The notes below the pieces were generated by a model that worked only from the letters and a program-made list of their open reading frames with translations, was not told the origin of the DNA and ran no database searches. A stretch of 64,000 nucleotides of DNA, from positions 3,141,395 through 3,205,394 of the forward strand of contig NZ_KE386571.1 in assembly GCF_000427645.1 (NCBI RefSeq). The letters run 5' to 3'. How positions within the stretch are numbered: position 1 is the first letter of the stretch; each line of letters begins with the position of its first letter. This document shows positions 26,736 to 34,463 of this stretch, one piece after another. The position numbers were made by a program, and so were the translations under genes. Origin of the DNA: Sphingomonas phyllosphaerae FA2. Lineage in GTDB: Bacteria > Pseudomonadota > Alphaproteobacteria > Sphingomonadales > Sphingomonadaceae.

Positions 26736-27765
26736 AATCGTCGTCGCCTGCCCCCAGGTTGATCGTGCCATCCTTGGCGAGGTTGCGGGCGATCTGGATG
26801 ATCGCCTTCTGCGCTTCGAGCACTTCGCTCAGCTTCATCGGCCCACGCGCTTCCATATCGTCGCGGATGCCGGATGCGGCGCGGGCGGACATGCAGCCGA
26901 GGATGCGGTTGCGTGCCGCCTCGTCCACGCCCTTCAGCGCACGGCCCAGCGTATCGCCGTCGACGTTGCGGATGAGCGTGCCCAGCCCCTTGTCGTCCAG
27001 CTCCAGCAGGTTGTCGAAGACGAACATCGCCTCCTCGATCTGCCGCGCGATGTCGCGGTCCATCTTGAGCAGCTTCGGCATGACGCGCTGTTCGGTCGAC
27101 TTGCGCGCGCCCTGCAGGATCTTCGCCGCCTCGCGCGCGCCGCCCAGTTGCAGCGCGGTGGAAGACGCGCCGCCGCCGCCGCTCGCCCCGCCGCCGCCGG
27201 TGCGGCTGGCGATCAGCGTGCGCAGCGCGTCGACCGCGTCGGGCGTGATCGGCCCGAGCCGCGCGATGCGGTGCAGGATGTCGGGCTGCGTCAGTTCGGG
27301 CAGCAGTTCGAGCACCTGGCTGCCGATCGCCGGATCGAGATTGGCAATCATCACCGCGCAGATCTGCGGATGCTCCTTGTCGAGCATCGCCGCGATCTCC
27401 TTGGCATCCAGCCAGTCGAGCAGGTCGATCTCGCACACCGCCTCGGCCGGGGTGATCTGCGCCAGCACGCTCTCGGCCTTGTCGCGGCCCAGCGCGCGCG
27501 TCATCACCGCCTCGACCTTCGGGCCGGGGTTGAAGGTGATGCCGGTGCGCTCGCGCGCCTTGCCGACGAAATCGTCGAGCACCAGCTCGACCTCTTCCTC
27601 GCTGACGTCGGCGACCGCGAACATCGCGGTGCCCAGCTTGCGGACCTCCTCGGGATCGAGCTTTTGCAGGATCGCGGCGGCCTCTTCCTCGCCGACGAGC
27701 ATCATCAGCACCGCGGCGCGCTCGACGCCGGTGAAGATCCGCGGGGCGGTGGCGACCTCGGTCAC
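26728..27765 (-). CDS. fliG: Flagellar motor switch protein FliG
   Basis: Rotor protein that meets the stator and generates torque. 345 residues with N-terminal MS-ring binding domain (GVERAAVLMMLVGEEEAAAI), middle domain (EHPQICAVMIANLDP) and C-terminal torque domain (ARNRILGCMSARAASGIRDD). The charged residues of the torque helix are retained. A Gly/Ser linker, GGGGASGGGG, lies before the domain starting at ~205. GTG start at 27765 overlaps the fliF stop (GTGA). Confidence 0.96.
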   Translation of the reverse strand: MTEVATAPRIFTGVERAAVLMMLVGEEEAAAILQKLDPEEVRKLGTAMFAVADVSEEEVELVLDDFVGKARERTGITFNPGPKVEAVMTRALGRDKAESVLAQITPAEAVCEIDLLDWLDAKEIAAMLDKEHPQICAVMIANLDPAIGSQVLELLPELTQPDILHRIARLGPITPDAVDALRTLIASRTGGGGASGGGGASSTALQLGGAREAAKILQGARKSTEQRVMPKLLKMDRDIARQIEEAMFVFDNLLELDDKGLGTLIRNVDGDTLGRALKGVDEAARNRILGCMSARAASGIRDDMEARGPMKLSEVLEAQKAIIQIARNLAKDGTINLGAGDDDYV

Positions 27766-29495
27766 GGTTTGGCGTCCGCGACCAGCATGTCACGCACCGC
27801 CAGCGCCGCGCGCGCCGGATTGTCGCGCGTGAAGCCGCGCACCGCGTCGATGCGCTCCTCGTAGCTCTGGCTGGTCTCGATCTGGTCGAGGCTGACCGGC
27901 GCCTGGACCGCGATGTGCTCGCCGTCCGCCTTTTCGCCGTCGGTGCCCTCGCCCGACGCATCGGTCAGCGCTGCGCCGTCGGCCTTGTTCGCGTCCGCGG
28001 CGGCGTCCTTGGCGGTGGTGGCGTCCTCGCGCTTCTTCATCAGCGCCTTGGCGATCGGACGCACGCCGAGCAGCAGCACCAGCAGCGCGATGACGAGCGC
28101 GGTCAGGTTGCGCGCGAGCATCGGCACCAGCGCATTGTCGTACCATTTCGGCGCGGCGGCGGCATCGGCGCTGGCGTCGGCGAACTTGCGGCTGATGACG
28201 GTGACGTTGTCGTTGCGCGACTGATCGAAGCCGACCGCGCTCTTCACCAGATCGTTGATCTGCTGGATCTCCATCGCGGTGCGCTTGGTCTTCTCGGGAT
28301 CGCGGAGCAGCACCGCGACCGACAGCCGCTTGATGTTGCCCGGCGCGGCGCGCGTGACCGAGACTTCCTTGTTCAGATCATAGGCGCGCTGGAACGCGTC
28401 GGTCTGCTTGGCCGGATCGGGCGCGGGGCCGCCGGCGGCGGGCTGCGCCGCGGGGGTGCCGGGGTTGCCGGTCGCGGGCTGCGGGGTCGACAACTGCGAG
28501 GCGGGCGGCGGCGTGTTGCTGAGCGCACCCGGGATGCCGGACGGCGGCGCGTTGGTCGCCATGTTGCCGGTCCAGTTGCCGGTCTCGGCACGCAGCCGGC
28601 CTTCCTTGTCGTAGCTTTCGCGCGTCGCGCTGGTTTCGTCGAGGTTGACGTCGGCCTGCACCTCGGCAGTGAAATTGCCCGCGCCGACCAGCGGCGTCAG
28701 AAGCTGGATCAATTGCTGGCGATATTTGTCCTCGACGCGGCGCTGGAACTCGATGCGCTTGTCGTTGGCGCTGTCGGGGCCGTCGCCCGACTTGGTGAGC
28801 AGCCCGCCCATCTGGTCGACGATCGTCACCGCATCGGGCTTCAGCCCCGGCACCGACGAGGCGACGAGGTTGACGATCGACTGGACCTGTGCGTCGCTCA
28901 GCGAGCGGCCGCCCTGCAGCTTGACGACCACCGACGCCGACGGCGCGGCATTGTCGCGCACGAACACGCTCGCCTCGGGCATCGCCAGATGCACGCGCGC
29001 CTCGGCGACCGCGTCGATCTCCTGGATCGAGCGCGCCAGCTCGGTTTCGCGCGCCTGCCGCAGCCGTTCGCCCTCGACTGCGCGGCTGACGCCCATCGGC
29101 AGCTCGTCGAGGATCGCGTACCCGCCCGGCGCGGCCTTGGGCAGACCTTGCCCGGCGAGCAGCAGCCGCGCCTTGGAGAAATCCTCCTCGTTGACGGTCA
29201 GCGTGCCCGCCGAATCGTCGATATGGCTGGGGATGTTCGCGGCCGACAGCGCGGTGGTGACCGCGGCCTTGTCCGAATCGGGCAGCCCCGAGAACAACGT
29301 CTTCTGCGGCGGAGTCGACAGCGCCGACCAGGCGAGCCCGGCCGCGCCGATCAGCCCGACCATCAACGCCATCGGCCCGGCGCGGCGCACCGCGGGTTGC
29401 GCCATCACGCCCTGGATCTGGCGCAGCGGGTTGGCGAACTTCTCGGGCACCAGCGTGACGGGCACCGGGTTCTGCGGGGTGAGAGCGTTGCTCAT
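27762..29495 (-). CDS. fliF: Flagellar MS-ring protein FliF
   Basis: Builds the MS ring in the inner membrane. 577 residues with an N-terminal helix (PMALMVGLIGAAGLAWSALS), the ring-building YscJ/FliF domains (LFSGLPDSDKAAVTTALSAA; ELARSIQEIDAVAEARVHLA), a Pro/Gln-rich loop (~330-365), a second helix (~455-475) and a C-terminal FliG-binding tail (YEERIDAVRGFTRDNPARAA). One base separates its start from the fliE stop. Confidence 0.96.
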   Translation of the reverse strand: MSNALTPQNPVPVTLVPEKFANPLRQIQGVMAQPAVRRAGPMALMVGLIGAAGLAWSALSTPPQKTLFSGLPDSDKAAVTTALSAANIPSHIDDSAGTLTVNEEDFSKARLLLAGQGLPKAAPGGYAILDELPMGVSRAVEGERLRQARETELARSIQEIDAVAEARVHLAMPEASVFVRDNAAPSASVVVKLQGGRSLSDAQVQSIVNLVASSVPGLKPDAVTIVDQMGGLLTKSGDGPDSANDKRIEFQRRVEDKYRQQLIQLLTPLVGAGNFTAEVQADVNLDETSATRESYDKEGRLRAETGNWTGNMATNAPPSGIPGALSNTPPPASQLSTPQPATGNPGTPAAQPAAGGPAPDPAKQTDAFQRAYDLNKEVSVTRAAPGNIKRLSVAVLLRDPEKTKRTAMEIQQINDLVKSAVGFDQSRNDNVTVISRKFADASADAAAAPKWYDNALVPMLARNLTALVIALLVLLLGVRPIAKALMKKREDATTAKDAAADANKADGAALTDASGEGTDGEKADGEHIAVQAPVSLDQIETSQSYEERIDAVRGFTRDNPARAALAVRDMLVADAKP

Positions 29496-29496
29496 A

Positions 29497-29859
29497 TCAG
29501 ACCGGCATGCTCATGATGTCCTTGTACGCGGACAGGATCTTGTTGCGGACCTGCAAGGTGGCCTCGAAGCCGACCGACGCTTCCTGACGTGCGAGCATCA
29601 CCTTCGCGATGTCGACGGTCTCACCGCGTTCGTATTGCTCCGACAGCGCCGAGGCCTTTTGCTGGCCGTCGTTCACCTTGGCGATCGCCGACTGCATCGT
29701 GTCGGCGAAGCTGCTCGCGTTCGCCGCGCCGCCGGTGACCGGGGCAGGAGCCGCCGAGGCCACGCCGCTGGTGCGGTTCAGCGCGGCGTTGCGCTCCAGG
29801 ATCTGCGCGCGCAGCGCCATCACCCGGTCGACGCCGCCGACGCCTCCGATCGCGCTCAT
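29497..29859 (-). CDS. fliE: Flagellar MS ring-rod junction protein FliE
   Basis: A 120-residue rod protein linking the MS ring to FlgB. The C-terminal half carries the FliE pattern FADTMQSAIAKVNDGQQKAS, VMLARQEASVGFEATLQVRN and KILSAYKDIMSMPV. Its ATG overlaps the stop of the sigma-54 activator gene, so fliE and the downstream genes are coupled to their presumed regulator. Confidence 0.93.
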   Translation of the reverse strand: MSAIGGVGGVDRVMALRAQILERNAALNRTSGVASAAPAPVTGGAANASSFADTMQSAIAKVNDGQQKASALSEQYERGETVDIAKVMLARQEASVGFEATLQVRNKILSAYKDIMSMPV

Positions 29860-31127
29860 GCCGACAGCATCCGGCTGGTGCCGGCGGCGAGATCGTCACC
29901 CTGTTCCCGCGCCTTGGCGAGCCGGTAGCGCAGCGTCCGCTCCGAAATGCCGAGCCGCTTCGCGGTCTCGATCCGGCTGCCGCCGCACGCCGCCAGCGTC
30001 TCGCGGATCGCGGCGAATTCGGAGAATTGCACGACCTGCCCCAGCGTATTGTCGTCGCCGCCGTGGCCCGATGCGGCGCGCGGCGCGGGCGAAGGACGGT
30101 CGAAGACGATGTGATCGGCCTCGATCGTGTCGCCGCCCGCGAACAGCAAGGCGCGCTGGATCACATTCTCCAGCTCGCGGACGTTGCCCGGCCAGTCGTG
30201 CGCGACCAGCCGCGCGATCGCGGCGTCGCTCGGCCACGGCACCGAGGCGCGGGTGCCGGCGTGGCGCAGGATCATCGTCGCGGCGAGCGCGGGAATGTCC
30301 TGCGGCCGCTCGGCGAGCGCGCGGGTCGACAGCGGGAACACCGACAGGCGGTAGTAAAGATCGGCGCGGAACCGGCCCGCCGCCACCTCGGCCTGAAGAT
30401 CGCGGTTGGCGCAGGCGACCACGCGCACGTCCACCGCCTGCGGCATGGTCGCGCCGATCGGCACCACCTCGCGCTCCTGCAACACGCGCAGCAGCTTGGC
30501 CTGAAGGTTGAGCGGCATCTCGGCGATCTCGTCGAGCAGCAACGTGCCGCCGTTCGCGGCGCGGAAGAAGCCCTCACCGCCCGACGACGCGCCGGTGAAC
30601 GCGCCCTTCTGGTGGCCGAAGAGCATCGCCTCCAGCATCGTCTCGGGCAAGGCGGCGCAGTTGATCGCGACGAACGGGCCGTCGCGGCGCTCGGAGTTCA
30701 GGTGGATGGTGCGCGCCAGCACTTCCTTGCCGGTGCCGGTCGGGCCGTTGATGAGCACGGTGATGTCGGCCTGCGCGACGCGCTCGGCCAGCGCGAGCAG
30801 CGCCAGCGACTCGGGATCGGCGGCGGTCGGCAGCTCGGGCCCGCCGACCAGCGCACGCGCGAAGGCGTTGCCGACCGCCACATCCTCGTGGCCATAGGCG
30901 ATGCGCGCCGGTTGGCCGTCGCGGAACGGGATCACCTCGCGCCCGGCATTGCCGACGATCAGCGTACGCGCCGGGGCGGGCACCGCCTCGCCGTCGGCGA
31001 CCAGATAGGCGACGTTCGGCTGCGGCCGGGCGGCGGGGGCCTGCACGGCAAAGCCCTGCGCGCGCAGCGAGGACACGAGCGTCAGGTGCGCGCGCTCCAC
31101 GGTGGCTGTCGGCATGATCGAACGCAT
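29856..31127 (-). CDS. Sigma-54-dependent flagellar activator (FlbD/FleQ-like)
   Basis: A 423-residue AAA+ activator of sigma-54 RNA polymerase. Walker A is G128-PTGTGKE135 and the sigma-54 contact loop GAFTGA is at 175-180. GTLLLDEIAEMPLNLQAKLL and HDWPGNVRELENVIQRALLF follow, and a Fis-type helix-turn-helix (IETAKRLGISERTLRYRLAK) ends the protein. The N-terminal ~100 residues lack the receiver-domain aspartate pocket, as in FlbD, so activity is probably set by partner proteins. It heads the fliE-to-fliS block. Three sigma-54 promoters elsewhere in the window are its likely targets. Confidence 0.9.
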   Translation of the reverse strand: MRSIMPTATVERAHLTLVSSLRAQGFAVQAPAARPQPNVAYLVADGEAVPAPARTLIVGNAGREVIPFRDGQPARIAYGHEDVAVGNAFARALVGGPELPTAADPESLALLALAERVAQADITVLINGPTGTGKEVLARTIHLNSERRDGPFVAINCAALPETMLEAMLFGHQKGAFTGASSGGEGFFRAANGGTLLLDEIAEMPLNLQAKLLRVLQEREVVPIGATMPQAVDVRVVACANRDLQAEVAAGRFRADLYYRLSVFPLSTRALAERPQDIPALAATMILRHAGTRASVPWPSDAAIARLVAHDWPGNVRELENVIQRALLFAGGDTIEADHIVFDRPSPAPRAASGHGGDDNTLGQVVQFSEFAAIRETLAACGGSRIETAKRLGISERTLRYRLAKAREQGDDLAAGTSRMLSA

Positions 31128-31218
31128 GGCCAGTATTTCCCTCGAATCAGTGCGACGGTGATGCGGCCGTGGTGGTTAACGCGCGGTATAATTGCCGCCG
31201 TTGCCGGCAGACTTTTTC

Positions 31219-31237
31219 CGGGCGCCCGGGGCGCCCG
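31219..31237. repeat. Paired GGGCGCCC palindromes upstream of fliC
   Basis: Two self-complementary octamers GGGCGCCC (31220-31227 and 31229-31236) are separated by one G in the divergent flbD/fliC region. Runs of T precede rather than follow them on the plus strand, so they are not a simple terminator for either direction. Confidence 0.55.
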
Positions 31238-31270
31238 CGCGCGCATACACGTAGGGGGAAGTGGGAGGCG

Positions 31271-31301
31271 GGGGCGGTCCGCCCCTCGCAGAAATTCTGC
31301 G
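31271..31301. promoter_or_regulatory. Two adjacent 15-bp palindromes before the fliC promoter
   Basis: GGGGCGGTCCGCCCC (31271-31285) and CGCAGAAATTCTGCG (31287-31301) are perfect palindromes with seven-base arms around one central base, separated by a single T. The second ends 11 bases before the sigma-28 -35 box. The arrangement suggests operator sites; the binding protein is unknown. Confidence 0.5.
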
Positions 31302-31312
31302 ACGAAAAGCGC

Positions 31313-31339
31313 TAAAGGTCCGGCGCGGGCAGCCGTTTG
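31313..31339 (+). promoter_or_regulatory. Sigma-28 promoter of fliC
   Basis: TAAAGGTC, 11-base spacer, GCCGTTTG; TAAA and GCCG are exactly 15 bases apart. This matches the FliA consensus and the fliD and flgM promoters of this window. It predicts a leader of about 60 bases before the fliC ATG. Confidence 0.8.
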
Positions 31340-31408
31340 ATGCGGTGACGGCACGGCCACCTGCTCATTCGGGGGCGGCGGGACGGGCCGGTAGATGGAG
31401 ATTTTCCC

Positions 31409-32782
31409 ATGACCGTGATCAACACCAACACCTCGGCAATGCGCGCCACCAACGCTTCGACCGCCGCGAGCAAGGCGCTGTCGACCTCGATGGAGCGTCT
31501 GTCGACCGGCAAGCGCATCAACTCGGCGAAGGACGACGCCGCCGGCCTCGCGATCGCGAACCGCATGGCGAGCCAGACCAAGAGCATGGCGATGGCCGTC
31601 CGCAACGCCAACGACGGCATCAGCCTGGCGCAGACCGCCGAAGGCGCGATGGGCGAAGTCACCAACATGCTGACCCGCATGAAGGAACTGTCGACGCAGT
31701 CGGCCAACGGTACGCTGAAGGACACCGACCGCAGCGCGCTCCAGTCGGAAATGAGCCAGCTGACGCAGGAAATCGCCAACGTCGCCAAGACGACCTCGTT
31801 CAACGGCGTCAACTTGCTCGACGGCAGCTCCGATGCGGTCAAGCTGCAGACCGGCATCAACGCCGATCAGACGATCGATATGAAGCTGACCGACACCCGC
31901 ACCTCCTCGCTGGGCCTGACCGCCTCGGTTAAGGGCGGCGAAGTGGCGGCGGCAGTCTCCGCCGGCGATGTGAAGATTAACGGCGTGGACATCGGCACTG
32001 CGACCAAGGACGCCTCTTCGGTGGCGGCGGCGGTCAACAGCAAGCCGACCACGGGTGTCGTTGCGACCGCAAAGAACACTGTCACTGCAACGCTGGACGC
32101 GACGAAGCTGGTGGTCGGCAACAAAATGACGGTTGGCGGCACCGTCGTCACGATGACGGCGGCCGAGAAGGATGCAACCTCGGTAGCGGCGCGCATCAAC
32201 CAGACGCTCGGTTCGACCAGCCAAATCTCGGCGAGCGCCGATAAGGACGGCAATCTGGTGCTGACCAGCAAGGACGGCAGCAACATCGGCATCACCAACA
32301 CCGATGCGATGATCAGCAGCGCCACGACCCCGACCAACTCGACCCTCATCGCCAGCTCGGCGACGGCTGCCGTGACCGCAATCGGGACGGTTTCGCTGGA
32401 AGATATGTCGGGTGCGGGCATCGACATCACCGGCACCACCCCGGGCAACGGCGGTTTCACGACCGGCAAGACCGCTGGCGTCGTCTCGATCGCAACCCAG
32501 GCCGGTGCCTCGGCGGCGATGGCGGTGATCGATAGCGCGCTCGACAAGGTCTCGGCGGCGCGTGGTACGATGGGTGCGGCGCAGAACCGGCTGGAATCGA
32601 CGGTCAACAACCTGACCACCACCGCGACCAACCTGTCGGACGCCAAGAGCCGTATCGAGGACGCCGACTTCTCGACCGAGACGACCGCGCTCGCCAAGGC
32701 GCAGATCCTCGGTCAGGCCTCGACCGCGATGCTGGCGCAGGCCAACCAGTCGCAGCAGGGCGTGATGAAGCTGCTCGGCTAA
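31409..32782 (+). CDS. fliC: Flagellin
   Basis: Filament subunit of 457 residues. The conserved D0/D1 N-terminus (VINTNTSAMRATNASTAASK, LSTGKRINSAKDDAAGLAIA) and C-terminus (ESTVNNLTTTATNLSDAKSR, AQILGQASTAMLAQANQSQQ) flank a variable Thr/Ser/Ala-rich middle (~residues 165-370) that forms the exposed domain. GGAG lies nine bases before the ATG. Only one flagellin gene is in the window. Expression is expected late, from the sigma-28 promoter at 31313-31339. Confidence 0.97.
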   Translation: MTVINTNTSAMRATNASTAASKALSTSMERLSTGKRINSAKDDAAGLAIANRMASQTKSMAMAVRNANDGISLAQTAEGAMGEVTNMLTRMKELSTQSANGTLKDTDRSALQSEMSQLTQEIANVAKTTSFNGVNLLDGSSDAVKLQTGINADQTIDMKLTDTRTSSLGLTASVKGGEVAAAVSAGDVKINGVDIGTATKDASSVAAAVNSKPTTGVVATAKNTVTATLDATKLVVGNKMTVGGTVVTMTAAEKDATSVAARINQTLGSTSQISASADKDGNLVLTSKDGSNIGITNTDAMISSATTPTNSTLIASSATAAVTAIGTVSLEDMSGAGIDITGTTPGNGGFTTGKTAGVVSIATQAGASAAMAVIDSALDKVSAARGTMGAAQNRLESTVNNLTTTATNLSDAKSRIEDADFSTETTALAKAQILGQASTAMLAQANQSQQGVMKLLG

Positions 32783-32839
32783 GTCCGGCAGCCGACCACC
32801 GGCCTCTTGCCCCCGATCAGAGCGGGGCCGGTGCCGGAC
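32783..32839 (+). other. Long-range stem-loop in the fliC 3' untranslated region
   Basis: GTCCGGCA (32783-32790) pairs with TGCCGGAC (32832-32839) and ACCGGCC (32798-32804) with GGCCGGT (32826-32832, sharing one base). It starts directly after the fliC stop codon and precedes the true terminator, so the flagellin message would end in two consecutive structures. A stabilising role is plausible but inferred. Confidence 0.6.
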
Positions 32840-32846
32840 AAGAAGA

Positions 32847-32878
32847 CCCCCGTCAGCCGGATGGCTGGCGGGGGTTTT
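32847..32878 (+). terminator. Rho-independent terminator of fliC
   Basis: Stem CCCCCGTCAGCC (32847-32858) with GGCTGGCGGGGG (32863-32874), 12 pairs including one T-G, loop GGAT, followed by TTTT. Confidence 0.92.
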
Positions 32879-32903
32879 CGCTGTTTGCGGGTCCGCGCCG
32901 AAC

Positions 32904-33038
32904 GCCGTCGCGCCTGCGCAGGCAGGGGCCTATCGCTGTTTCGTTGGTCGATCAGGCTGACACATTGCGCGTGAGCCGTGTGTCAGATGACGCGCGGCAC
33001 GACGCAGACATGGGCCCCTGCCAGTGCAGGGCGACGGC
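32904..33038. repeat. Intergenic element of about 135 bp with terminal inverted repeats, copy 1
   Basis: The ends, GCCGTCGCGCCTGCGCAGGC (continuing AGGGGCC) and the inverse at 33012-33038, form ~27-base imperfect terminal inverted repeats. An internal inverted repeat TGACACA/TGTGTCA lies at 32958-32964 and 32979-32985. A related copy lies at 52329-52463. No open frame. Bases 33039-33128 after it show nothing recognisable. Confidence 0.7.
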
Positions 33039-33128
33039 GCGTGGCGCGGATGGCAGCCCCTCTTGCGCGGTCGCCTGCGTTCGTTCGATTCCAGCCGGGC
33101 GGCGTGATGAAATGAGGGCGCGTGATCG

Positions 33129-33500
33129 TTACGCGCGCTTCTTTCGGGATGCCGGCGTCTTCTTGACCGGCGCTCTCCGCCCGGCTGCAACGCCGAGCAT
33201 TGCCCATTCGCGCAATGCCTCGGGATCGTCGTGGCACTCCTCGGGCGCGCGGCGGTAGTTCATCGACGCCACCGTGCCGTCGCGGCGCTCATGCGTGAAG
33301 CGCGCGCAGCCTGCCGCGTCCCATGCCGCGTCGCTGTCGGCATCGCCCTTGAACCACAGGCTGCCGTCGCCGTCGACGATCGCGAAGACCACACCGTCGA
33401 GGTAGAGCGTCACGCCGCCCATCATCCGGCGGTGCGTGACGCTGCCCTCCGCTGTCAGCGCCTCCGCGACCCAGTCGATCAATCCCTGGTCCAGCGCCAC
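33129..33500 (-). CDS. TfoX N-terminal domain protein
   Basis: A 123-residue protein with the TfoX N-domain pattern: VTHRRMMGGVTLYLDGVVFA and IVDGDGSLWFKGD, then YRRAPEECHDDPEALREW. It ends in a Lys/Arg-rich tail. Stand-alone N-domain proteins are common and are not known to act as competence regulators on their own, so no function is assigned. It follows the SMR gene by one base. Confidence 0.8.
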   Translation of the reverse strand: MALDQGLIDWVAEALTAEGSVTHRRMMGGVTLYLDGVVFAIVDGDGSLWFKGDADSDAAWDAAGCARFTHERRDGTVASMNYRRAPEECHDDPEALREWAMLGVAAGRRAPVKKTPASRKKRA

Positions 33501-33501
33501 G

Positions 33502-33822
33502 TCAATGCCCCGCGGTCAGCTTCAGCCCGGCGATGCACCCGACTGCGCCGAGGATCAGCAGCAGCCGCACCGGGGTCGCCGCCTCGCCGTAGAAGAAAAT
33601 GCCGGTCAGCACGGTGCCGAGCGCACCGATCCCGGTCCATACCGCATAGGCCGTCCCCATCGGGATGCTGCGCGCCGCGACCTCCAGCAGCAGCATCGAC
33701 ATCGATATCGAGGCGAGGAAGGCGAGCGTCCAGCCGATGTGGCGGAAGCCGTCGGCGTTGCGCAGGCAGGTGGTGAAGCCGACCTCGAACAGCCCGCCGA
33801 CGACCAGCCAGACCCACGCCAT
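33502..33822 (-). CDS. Small multidrug resistance protein, SugE/Gdx-type
   Basis: Four-helix dual-topology exporter of 106 residues. Glu13 in the first helix is the conserved proton/substrate residue, and MGTAYAVWTGIGALGTVLTG is the family signature. The resemblance is closest to SugE/Gdx proteins, which export guanidinium, but a quaternary-ammonium exporter cannot be excluded by eye. ATG at 33822 overlaps the acetyltransferase stop (ATGA). No guanidine riboswitch was recognised upstream. Confidence 0.87.
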   Translation of the reverse strand: MAWVWLVVGGLFEVGFTTCLRNADGFRHIGWTLAFLASISMSMLLLEVAARSIPMGTAYAVWTGIGALGTVLTGIFFYGEAATPVRLLLILGAVGCIAGLKLTAGH

Positions 33823-34304
33823 CAGCCGCGCCCCGCCAGCGTGCGCAACGCCGCGCCGTCGACGCGCTGCACGGTCCATTCACCTTGCGCGACCGCACCC
33901 TTGGCGCGGTAGAAGTCGATCGCGGGGGTGTTCCAGTCGAGCACCCACCATTCGAAGCGCGCATAGCCGCGATCGACCGCGATGCCGGCCAGCGCCTCGA
34001 GCAACGCCGCGCCGGCGCCCTGTCCGCGCGCTTCGGGCGCGATGTAGAGATCGTCGAGCCAGATGCCGCGCTTGCCGGTCCATGTGGAGAAGGTGAGGTA
34101 GAAGATCGCGAAGCCGACCGCGCGGCCGTCGAGGTCGGCGATCAGCGCCTCGGCGGCGGGGGTCGTGCCGAACAGCGCGTCGTGGAGCATCGGCGCGGTC
34201 GTCTCGACCGCGTCGGGCGCCTTCTCGAACGCGGCGAGATCGCGGACGAAACCGAGCATCGTCGGAACGTCGGCGGGGGCGGCGGGGCGGATCGTGAGCG
34301 TCAT
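33822..34304 (-). CDS. GNAT family N-acetyltransferase
   Basis: A 160-residue acetyltransferase. The acetyl-CoA loop is PEARGQGAGAALLEALAGIA, and the C-terminal pattern RFEWWVLDWNTPAIDFYRAK resembles diamine (spermidine/spermine-type) N-acetyltransferases. Start at the ATG at 34304 (MTLTIRPAAPADV); a GTG/ATG extension upstream has no similarity. Forms a tight unit with the SMR and TfoX-domain genes. Confidence 0.87.
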   Translation of the reverse strand: MTLTIRPAAPADVPTMLGFVRDLAAFEKAPDAVETTAPMLHDALFGTTPAAEALIADLDGRAVGFAIFYLTFSTWTGKRGIWLDDLYIAPEARGQGAGAALLEALAGIAVDRGYARFEWWVLDWNTPAIDFYRAKGAVAQGEWTVQRVDGAALRTLAGRG

Positions 34305-34360
34305 CGCCGCGGGTGTAGCGCGTCGTGATGAGCTGCCCAACCTTCGTCCACTGCCTTGCC

Positions 34361-34453
34361 GTCATTCCCGCGCAGGCGGGGATCCAGAACCTCTGACGTT
34401 TCGCTTCTATCGACGGGCCTGCGCGTCTGGATTCCCGCCTGCGCGGGAATGAC
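34361..34453. repeat. Mirrored intergenic repeat, family A
   Basis: GTCATTCCCGCGCAGGCGGG and mirrored CCCGCCTGCGCGGGAATGAC arms around a ~35-base spacer, between two minus-strand genes. Confidence 0.88.
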
Positions 34454-34463
34454 GGATGAGTCG

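Noticed and set aside
31187..31192. TATAAT in the flbD/fliC intergenic region as a sigma-70 -10 box
   Set aside because: No acceptable -35 at 16-18 bases; the hexamer may be chance in an AT-rich patch.
31211..31237. GC-rich palindrome with TTTTT as a terminator
   Set aside because: The T run precedes the palindrome on the plus strand and becomes A on the minus strand, so it cannot terminate in either direction.
31349..31365. Sigma-54-like GGCAC...TGC downstream of the fliC sigma-28 promoter
   Set aside because: GG and GC are eleven bases apart instead of ten, and the site lies inside the predicted fliC leader.
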